Assembly: GCA_021521415.1 (NCBI GenBank)
Contig: JAIQDT010006472.1
Location: forward strand, 79,255-143,254
Reading direction: 5' to 3'
Length of the DNA stretch: 64,000 nucleotides
From: Bidens hawaiensis
Taxonomy: Eukaryota > Streptophyta > Magnoliopsida > Asterales > Asteraceae
Shown here: in pieces, positions 56,084-64,000 of the stretch
How positions within the stretch are numbered: the first letter of the stretch is position 1
Layout of the letters: each line of letters opens with the position of its first letter
The notes under the pieces: model-generated
Told to the model about the DNA's origin: nothing
Databases searched by the model: none
What the model saw: only the letters and a program-made list of their open reading frames with translations
Translations under genes and position numbers: made by a program

Positions 56084-59000
56084 TTAGTGGAGGGTTTTCC
56101 GAGACACTCTTGTCTTGGGAAGGTTAAAAACAAAATCACCAGGTTTAATTTTATGATTTCTGAAAATATAATCCTTTGGTGAATCAGAATTTGAAGAACA
56201 ATCCCTCGAGGAACTTGAATTATGATTTCCTCGGTTTTTGAAAAGTTTTCTGGATTGCCTTCGTTTTGGTTTAGGCTTAACCACAAAATCTTCTTGATTA
56301 GCCTTTGAGAAAACCTTTGTAGGGCTCTTGGGATTTTTAGCTTCAGAACCCTTAGCTAACCGCTTTCTTTCTCTTTGGGTTAGCCAAAATGGTTTCTTGG
56401 GTTTTTCGGTTCTTTTGGATCTTAAATTTGTCTCACTGGCTGAAGTGTAGGTTTGGTGAGGCATTTTCTTGGTTTGAGCATTATACCTAGGAAATGTCTG
56501 ACCAAACTTACTGTTGAAGTCTCTTTGTTGTTTGTGCCAGTTCTTGCAATGTCTTGCAAGATGAGACGAATTTCCACAAATGAAGCAACATTTTCTTTGG
56601 TTGTATTTATAGACATCTAGCTCACTGAGATATGTGGGATGAGGTGATGTTGTTTGGTTAACATGTTGGTGACCTCTATCTGACTGATAATTGTAAGCAT
56701 TTGAATGACGAGTTGCAAAATAATTTGACTGCCTAGGTTTCTGTCGAGAGTAATAAAAGGCACTATCAAATTGATCATAATATTGAGAACTATTGTTATA
56801 ATTTGTATTTAGAGAAAATGAAGTTTTCTTAGGTAGCACATATTTACATGAAGTGCTTGGTTTTTCATTTTCAAAACTAACTTTCTCTTTTATTAAGTTC
56901 TCAATTTTATTATCAGTTGATGAGCAGCTTTGACTAGTCTGTTCATTAACGTTGACTTTGACAGTTTCATCAAATACAGTCTCACATTCTGAATCAGAAG
57001 AGGAAAATTCACTTTCATTGCAAGCATTTATACAACTGTCATCACTTGATGATTCACAAAATACATCCTTTGATCTAGACATTAAACTTCCTGTCATTGA
57101 TTCACACACTTTGTTACAAACAGGATTGTTAATTGATTTTGTTAGACCCACACAGGATTCAAAACGTGGTTCTAACTCTCCCTTTGGTTTACAACCCTGG
57201 TTAACCTTCCCAACACTTACATCACCTGCTACACAAGACATGTTGACGTTAGAATTATCATATGACGAAATTTGAGCTGTTGATGGAGAGGCAGCTGAAA
57301 CAAATTTCACTGGTTTTGGTAGTTTACCAATACCATAGGCCATCTCTTCATCAGGAGAAGTATTATAGCTAAAATGGGGTAGGCAAGTGTAATTATCATT
57401 CATTGGTGGAGGCACCGCTGAATAATCACAACCTAGTCCCGTTTTAACTTTAGTACTTCTCTGAGCTCTGATAAGATCATCTAATTGTTCAGATGATGCT
57501 TCAAATCTTTCAACTTGTTTTTCCTTTTCTCGTTTATCAGAAAGATCAAGTTTCAACTTTTCAATTTCATATTTTAATTTATTTACAATGTCCTTGTATT
57601 AGATGACATTGTGCTCTCCTTAAAAGATTTTAAGTTTAAGATTTGCAACATCATCGTGATGTGTTTTAATCTTTTCAACATATATCTTGTCAGCCTTTAC
57701 ATATTCAGCATTTAGTTGACGAAGTTTTGCGTTTTCTTTCAAAACTTCGTCCTGAAGATATCTATAATATGTAACTTTATTTACGCAAGCTTGAGTGCAT
57801 AGATTTCTTTTTACCTCATCAGATGGTGACGCATCAGAACTTGCAGCAACAGATGAAGAGGCTTCATTGTTTGTGAGAGCCATGCCAGCCATGTTGAGAG
57901 GATTCTGCAGCTCTTGGAATTGATCATCCCAATCCACACCAACTTGGACCTCCGATTGGGAGACAAGGGCCTTTGAGTTTGAGCTTGAGTTACCCTTGTG
58001 TGGATGACCTCCAATTCTTTGTGATGAGCTGCTTGGTTTCTGCACCTCATGCTTTTTTTCCTGCAGCCTTGCTGTTCACTTCCTCTGTCACCTCAGTCAC
58101 ACGAATATCATTTACATGTTTTGATGGATTCGTGCATTCTCGGGAGAAATGACCCATCTCACCACAATTATAGCACAGCAGCTTTGATTTATCAAACCCG
58201 ATCCTTTTCTTGTCTGAATCATTGAAGTTGTACTTCCCGTATGTCTTCATGAAGTTAGTAGCTCTTTGCACCGCCATTGCCATCTTGTACTTGATATCCA
58301 TCTTTTCAAGATCCTTTGATTGATATCTCTTAAATCTCCAGCTTCAAACTGTGGTGGCAATAGATTTTCTTGCATCAACTCTTCATGACTTGACAGAAAA
58401 GCGTGAACTATTGCGATGTTGGAGTCATTCAACATGGGTAGTGCTTCACGGAAACTTGAAGGTTTGCTTGATTGAGGTTTTGAAGATGAGGAAATCCCTT
58501 ACGCTTTTAAGGCTTGGGTAACCGCACTGTCGACTGCCTTTTGAAATGAACTTTTATTGGAAGAATCTGATTGATTAGTTGTTGAGATGAATGCTGTTGG
58601 TTGTGAAGGTACACTTGGGGAGTACTTGGGAGTGGTCACGGGATACACATTATGTTGAGCTTTGCTTATGAAAGCAGTTGGCATCGAGGAAGCATAACTC
58701 ACTCCAGCTTGATTCAGAGAACTTAGATGATTGTTCATTCTCATCTACTCATCCATCTCAAATGACTTGATAGTGGATATCAAGTCAGTGTTTGACATCA
58801 TATTTAGATTGGTAGTTCTCTTGATTGTGACAGTATTGGTACTCCAGCTGTATGGCAGTGAATTCATCAACTTGTGGTTTACCTCAGCATTTGCAATGTT
58901 GACACTTGCAACCCTAATTCTTACCATCAACTTCTCAAATCTCTTTACCAACTCCAAAACAGCTTCACCTTGACGATGATTAAACATATTGAACTCTTCT

Positions 59001-59425
59001 TTTAAAAGGGCCTTTTTGTTTTCCCTAATTTCGGCATTGCCATCAACTTTTTCAACAAGTGCTTCCCACAGACCCTTGGCACTTGTGTGTTCACGAAGAG
59101 TTTCAGAGATTTCATTTGAAAGACAAACAGTCAATATGAGATAGGCTTTCTTATCTTGTGCCAACAGGTCCCTGTCTGCTTGATCATAGTTTTCTGGAGC
59201 CTTAAGTTGTTCCCCAGCATCAGTGCGAGTCATGGGAACATGTGGACCTTGTTCAAAGCATCTCATCAAATCAGTCTAAGTCAATGAGATATAATTCATA
59301 AATCTCCATTTGAAATCTGCAAAGTTATCATCCAAGGTCATATACTTTGGTGTCTTTGTAGGTGTTCCCACTTGGTTTTCCAACAGCAAATAACCCTTCA
59401 ACAGCTTTGAATAAGTGCTAGCCAT
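56084..59425 (-). pseudogene. Element E gag with two zinc knuckles
   Basis: The start is ATG 59425-59423 (MASTYSKLL). The capsid part (to 58745) has YLILTVCLSNEISETLREH, GLWEALVEKVDG and EEFNMFNHRQGEAV. A stop lies at 59279, others at 58747 and 58501, and frame changes near 58310 and in an A7 run at about 58050. The first knuckle is CYNCGEMGHFSREC (about 58175-58130). A coiled coil near 57800-57620 follows, then a 490-codon open stretch (57556-56084) with the second knuckle CFICGNSSHLARHC (about 56585-56545) and a basic tail. Two knuckles separated by more than 500 residues make this gag much longer than the family norm. Confidence 0.88.
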
Positions 59426-59500
59426 GGTCTAAGCAGTTACAAGCCTTTAACAAAGCTTAATCTTCAAGACAGTCAACTTTTTCGCACAAAACTGCTTCAA

Positions 59501-59600
59501 GCGAAGCGAAACAGCATTAAGCGAAGCGAAACAGATCCAAGCGAAGCGAAACAGATCGAAGCGAAGCGAAACGGATCCAAGCGAAGCGAAATGGATCCAA
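59501..59600. repeat. Five 20-bp repeats in the element E leader
   Basis: Exact 20-bp spacing at 59501, 59521, 59541, 59561 and 59581. Each unit begins GCGAAGCGAAA and most end GATCCAA. It lies between the primer site and gag, about 75 bases before the gag ATG. The same core is the arm of the hairpin array at 49925-50116. Confidence 0.95.
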
Positions 59601-59959
59601 TCTTTCTAGAATAAATCTTCCTCGGGATCTGTTTTCACCTAACCTAATCAGTACTAGGTCAAAGGTTGTTGAACAAACTTTCACGCCATGAGAAGTGAAA
59701 TTGTTTCAATTTTGACCAACTTTTTGAACCCGTAACCCAAGTTTTAACACCTTTTAACTCAAAACTTCTTAGATCTAGACTTGATATTTTTGCCAAGAAC
59801 ACTTTCTAAGACATATTTATGAAGATTTTGCCCAATTCTTTTAGTATTTTTCTTGTTTTTGAGGTTTTTGTGAACTTTCTTGTAAAGAGCACTTGTTTTC
59901 TTCTTCTCAAGATCAAAACCCAAGGTTATGATCCAAAAACCCTCAACTAGTGAGCCGAT

Positions 59960-59971
59960 GCTCTGATACCA
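59960..59971 (-). other. Element E primer binding site (initiator Met tRNA)
   Basis: The minus strand reads TGGTATCAGAGC, the complement of the 3' end of plant initiator methionine tRNA, two bases from the 5' LTR. This is the standard copia primer site. Confidence 0.95.
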
Positions 59972-59973
59972 AT

Positions 59974-60370
59974 TGTAGGTCCCTAGTGGGTGGATCTAAC
60001 AACGTCTTTGGATCAACCTAACTTAGTGCTAGCGGAAATCACACTAAGAAACCAAGAGGTCTCGGATCTAGAGATTATGTTCGGGTAAGGAAGTTAGTGA
60101 GAGAGAAAGAGAGAAAGAGAGACGAGAGAAGGAAAGAAAGTGTCTAATTAGTTTTTGGCAAAAAGGTTTTCCATTGATCAACCATGAACTGCTTTACTTC
60201 TCATGGCATGCTTCCTATTATAGGGAAGCATGCATGAGAAGTAGATTACATCAAATGCCCAATGGACTTTACAACATTATTTCTCTTGGGCCTATTGCAT
60301 TCAATACTAACAACTAAAGCCCAAAACATATAATTACAATACAAAAGACTATAACAAAATTGGACTAACA
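59974..60370 (-). repeat. Element E 5' LTR
   Basis: 397 bp, one base shorter than the 3' copy. The missing base is in the TATA box (plus TATTATA at about 60216-60222 instead of TATTTATA). The inverted repeat around it is kept. Confidence 0.95.
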
Positions 60371-60960
60371 ATAATCAAGTTACTTTTGAACATTACTACC
60401 GAGTAGGTCTTTTTAAAGCCACGATGGACAAACAATTGCATGAGTTGAATGCAAGATTCAATGATAAAATGATGGAATTGTTAAATCTTAGTTCTACTTT
60501 AGTTTCTAAAAAAGATCCAAAAGTGATTGATGTTGATCAGATTTGTCTTCTTGTTGAGAAGTATTATCCCGAAGATTTCACGGAGCAAGAAAGAATTCAA
60601 TTACGAGTTCAAAATTGAATTATTTTAATTTTCATATGCCAAATAATCCAAGCTAAGTGGTGCATTATCTATTGTTGATCTTTGCAAAAGTCTTGCGGAA
60701 ACTCAATTATGTGACAAATATTATTTGCTTGAAGAGTGGTTCGGCTAATCTTGGCACTTCCGGTTTCTACTGCAACAACAGAGAGGGGATTTTTAGCAAT
60801 CAAAATATTCAAGAATCGTTTTCGCAATAAGATGTCCGATGATTATCTCGCGAATAACTTGGTGATTTACATCGAAAAAGAACTTGCTTAAAGTTTTGAT
60901 TCAACATCCGTAGTTGATGAGTTCAAAGAGCTTAAAGGTCGTCGAGCTGAGTTGTGATTC
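60371..60960 (+). pseudogene. hAT transposase C-terminal part (zinc-finger MYM/TTF type), remnant F
   Basis: It continues the frame cut at 45578: QVTFEHYYRVGLFKATMD, LHELNARFNDKMMELL, DQICLLVEKYYPEDFTEQE (open to 60618). Beyond that, in shifting frames, come LSIVDLCKSLAETQ, VSTATTERGFLAIKI-like residues and an IEKELA-like end near 60895. This is the hAT dimerisation region of plant transposases annotated as zinc finger MYM-type protein 1-like. No matching right terminal repeat was found, so the right end is unknown. Confidence 0.75.
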
Positions 60961-62834
60961 TTTTTCAGGTACTCATCCTTCTCCTTGCATCTTGTTTTTG
61001 TTTATTTAAAATATTGATTCCTTTTGTGTAAGAACGGTAATTTGAATGACTGAATTTAAATTCAAATTTTAATTATTGAATTGGTATTTGAGTTGAATAA
61101 TTGAATATAGTTTGTTTGACCCAACCCGAACCAGATTGCCGACCCAAAACATAGGAGTGGGGGAAAAATAATTTTGGCGCTCGTGAATTTTGGCCCATCC
61201 ATACTAGATGTTCAAGATCCGCCAATGCACCCGTTGGAATGGCTTAAACAGACGTTTTTAGGGTTTTTATGTGTCTGGGCCGATGTACGCCATAGTAATA
61301 ATAAGATCAGATACCAAACACGAAAATTCACAATATATATAAACGAATCTTAATCTTTGGTTCAAGAATCCCATTTTTTACCAAAACGATCAAATACCAA
61401 ATTTTTCGATCTAAAAGTTATCTTTGACTTAATAACGTCTCTAGATGATGACGATGATGATAGTAATAGTAATAATAATAACATAAAAAAATATCGATCT
61501 TTTTACCACCTAATACAGAATGTCACTCACAATTATGAAGATTTTGCTATTCTTTGGTGTGCATTTTGATAAGGTCTATAACTAAAAGGTAAATAAACAC
61601 AAATACATGATTGATGCCGTACGGATAGATGAAAAAATATGAATGAATTATTTGTTTTTCTACCTTGAGAGGAGAGTGAAAGTATTTGGAATATATGTTC
61701 TTTTTTGGTTATTTTCTCTTTTATATGGGAAGAAGCTTCTCTTCAATGTGGAATGCCTTTAGAAATTAAAATTTTAAGTGGCTGTGTAATTTTAGGGTTC
61801 TTCAAGATAGGGAATGACATTTTCAGGGTTTGGGTTTTGGTTTGACTTTGAGTATTGAGCATTAATAGTTTGATTTCAAATTTTCAAAAAAAACTTTAAA
61901 TATATATAATCTTGATTGAATTTGTTGTTTTTGAGTTCATAAGTATAGTTACTAAAATAATCAAAATGTAAAAACTAAAAAGACAAAGAAGTTAATTTTT
62001 TGGCAATAAAGACAGATGAATACCAGGAAACAAGAGAGCATCGATCATTAATGAACTATTAGTGATGCATTGCAGCTGGTCAGCTGACATAATTCCTAAC
62101 GAATCGCAACAAAAGCAAAACAAAAAAGAAATATGAAAATGTTAAATGGTAAATTGAACAAAAAAAATTTCGCAATCCTTCTCTAATAGTAATATCAGTC
62201 GGTAAGCAGGATAAAACAAATTAATGGAAGTAACCAAATGAATGTGGTTAGGGTATATAGGAGGCCAAGGGTTCAATCCTCGTAGAGTGTAGCATTTTAG
62301 CTGTTAAAAAACATGCATATTATTTAATCAAATATAGAATTTCTCTAATCCCAATTTTCTCTATAAAATTGTAGGAAATGGTATTGCATCATTGGCCTGT
62401 ATTCCAAGGATATAATTTTATGCAAATTTAATGAATCAAATTAACATTATTGAAAAGAAAAGATGATCAAGGGAACAAAGCTGTCTGTCCAGGAAAACAA
62501 AACAAGCAGAAACTATTAAAATTATGAGTAAAGTTACTCGCTCTCAGAAAACATTGATATATTTATTAATATATTCTTTATCAACTTGTTGACTCATATT
62601 TGTTGAGATGGTAATCAAGCCTTCTCCTTGTCCTTTGTTTCTCCTTTAGATTCCCTTTCTCCTCTCACCCTCTATTTGATATGTTTGTAAGTACGTTTGT
62701 TTATACATATTTGAAGGACTAAAATGAGCACAAAAGTTAGGTTTTTTTAATTAAAAAAAAACATCTAATAATATATGGTTATTGGTTTATTTATTTTTTT
62801 ATAAATATTTATAACAGTGTTTTGTTGCTCTATA
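60961..62834. other. Intergenic, no gene recognised
   Basis: AT-rich, with a short GAT/AGTAATAATAATA microsatellite (61446-61480). No coding, RNA or element feature is supported. Confidence 0.5.
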
Positions 62835-63014
62835 ATGTAAAACTCCCGGGTAGGCTGCTGAGGATACTCCCCGATTACTCCCCGTCTAGATCGAGTACTC
62901 CCCGTCTCGGCAGAGTACTCCTTAGGTATTTTCCGAGTAATCCCCTACTACTCCCTAATACTCACAACTCCCCAGTCGACCGCCTAGGACCACCTAATGA
63001 CTTTTACAACATTG
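62835..63014. mobile_element. Small hAT-type MITE
   Basis: The 180-bp body is rich in ACTCCCC words and lies between GCTCTATA (62827-62834) and GCTCTATG (63015-63022), an 8-bp duplication with one change. The right end read backwards is CAATGTTGTAAAAGTC. The left end (ATGTAAAACTCC) matches it with a small deletion. Confidence 0.6.
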
Positions 63015-63198
63015 GCTCTATGTTGACATAGTTTTCAATCTAGTTCTATTTTGTGTTTTAAATAAACTATTTTTATCATTGTGAGAAAAAAAAACATACC
63101 TTAAATATATAAACACAAAACCTCTCTACATTCTTTAAGCCACCAGATTGCTTTATTTGTAAATTGAGATTTCTCATGTATTTGATTCAAATTCATGG

Positions 63199-63675
63199 GT
63201 ATGGGTCTCACCAAACCCAGATGGCCCTTAAGCGGGTTATAATATCTCATTAAATTAAAAATTAATCTCACCAAATATTTGATATGAAAATCCTATAAAA
63301 TTGGGATAGCGGGTGAGGAAAGTCAGAAATGAGTTCATGCCACAATGATCCATATGGAAGGGAAATTGATCAAGTTTTTTGGCTCGCAATAAAGCTAGAG
63401 TCCTGTTCGGGCAAGCTATTGATTCCATTACGAACCAAACAAGATTATTCCCTTAGTCCTATCTATCCACCTCTCCAGACACAATATCTTGAGTACCTAT
63501 GATGGTGACCACATCTGCTAGCATGTGATGCTTAGATACTAAATATTAATATTCGATTTTTAAAAAAAAATATATTATTTATAATTAAAAAACAATTCTA
63601 TAATAAAAAAGTTAAGCGGGGTCATGGGTCTCATCAAACCCAGAAAGCTTTTAAATCGGACTATAATATCTCATT
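63199..63675. repeat. Diverged direct repeat of ~52 bp around the nad7 fragment
   Basis: ATGGGTCTCACCAAACCCAG at 63199 recurs as ATGGGTCTCATCAAACCCAG at 63624. Both copies end in TATAATATCTCATT. The copies are about 425 bp apart and bracket the nad7-like fragment. Confidence 0.7.
63459..63536 (-). pseudogene. nad7: Nuclear copy of the 3' end of mitochondrial nad7
   Basis: The minus strand from about 63536 to the TAG at 63461-63459 encodes SKHHMLADVVTIIGTQ, DIVSGEVDR and stop. This is the C-terminus of NADH dehydrogenase subunit 7 of plant mitochondria (complex I), with one Phe-to-Ser change from the sequence as I remember it. Upstream the similarity ends abruptly at 63536. The following bases (63290-63458) may be mitochondrial 3' flank but I cannot confirm it. 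It is a short transferred fragment, not a gene. Confidence 0.75.
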
Positions 63676-64000
63676 TATTTGTAAAATTCTTTCATAATTA
63701 AATTTTAATTATATTATTAAATAAAATTAAAATCCTAAAAAAATATATATAAATATTATAAACAAATAATGTAAACTAACCACGTAATACCGAGGGGGGG
63801 ATAAACGCTAGTGAAATAATAAACGCAATTGTTATGAAGTCATTTAGTGACTACTTTTTCGGGGTGACTAAAACTGGTGAATTTTCTTGTTCACTGTATA
63901 CGATTATTAATCTTGGTATATATCTGAAAACTAGTGAAAGTATTTAGAGAAACAAAAGGAAGATTAAACAACTTTAATAAAATATTGGGAAAAAAATTAT

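Larger units (their letters stand above)
45579..60370 (-). mobile_element. Element E: Ty1/copia LTR retrotransposon with a long third frame
   Basis: LTRs at 45579-45976 (3') and 59974-60370 (5') read TGTAGG...CTAACA on the plus strand and are flanked by ATAAT (45574-45578 and 60371-60375). The primer site is complementary to initiator Met tRNA. Coding order on the minus strand is gag, protease, integrase, reverse transcriptase, RNase H. Integrase before RT defines copia. A third frame of about 1,220 codons follows in the sense direction. At 14.8 kb it is larger than usual SIRE-like elements. LTR divergence is about 3% (12 differences and one indel), so it is the youngest large element here. 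Confidence 0.95.

Noticed and set aside
61357..61569. 70-codon plus-strand frame
   Set aside because: Contains a simple Asp/Asn repeat from a microsatellite and no conserved motif.

Overview
The window reads as nuclear DNA of a flowering plant: AT-rich, a MYB gene with two GT-AG introns, and mostly transposable elements. The composite retrotransposon families, above all the long third reading frame of the copia element, resemble proteins I know from Asteraceae, so a member of that family is my best guess (inference, about 0.6). No plasmid, phage or bacterial features are seen.

Layout. 1-2.1 kb: C-terminal part of a non-LTR reverse transcriptase followed by a zinc-binding, endonuclease-like tail and a poly(A) tract. 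2.5-2.9 kb: a small possible host gene for a 110-residue protein with an internal duplication. 3.38-4.67 kb: non-autonomous DNA transposon with about 280-bp inverted ends. 4.75-34.6 kb: a nested stack of Ty3/gypsy elements of Tat type. Element A (+, TSD ATTAT) holds a solo LTR D (TSD CTTGA) and element B (-, TSD ATATC). B holds element C (-, TSD ATTCT). LTR divergence by hand count (A about 12-13%, B about 6%, C about 4%) agrees with the nesting order. 34.6-40.1 kb: two hAT-type MITEs, an AT microsatellite, hairpin repeats and two L1-type LINE fragments. 40.4-41.7 kb: the one clear host gene, an R2R3-MYB factor of MYB36 type on the minus strand. 41.8-45.3 kb: no recognisable gene. 45.3-61.0 kb: a decayed hAT transposase gene with a zinc-finger MYM/TTF type C-terminus, split in frame by a 14.8-kb Ty1/copia element E (-, TSD ATAAT, LTR divergence about 3%). 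61-64 kb: intergenic DNA with a small hAT MITE and a mitochondrial nad7 fragment.

Two systems deserve most attention. First, the Tat elements carry a separate gene on the opposite strand between pol and the 3' LTR. It has its own TATA-like start and introns, a conserved N-terminal domain, a basic stretch and a coiled coil. It is recognisable in A and C and deleted in B. Second, element E carries a third frame of about 1,220 codons after pol, with two nonsense codons, a promoter-like start of its own and a tandem array of perfect hairpins upstream. The hairpin arm sequence recurs in the leader before gag. All retroelement genes seen are broken by stops or frameshifts, so none looks autonomous now.
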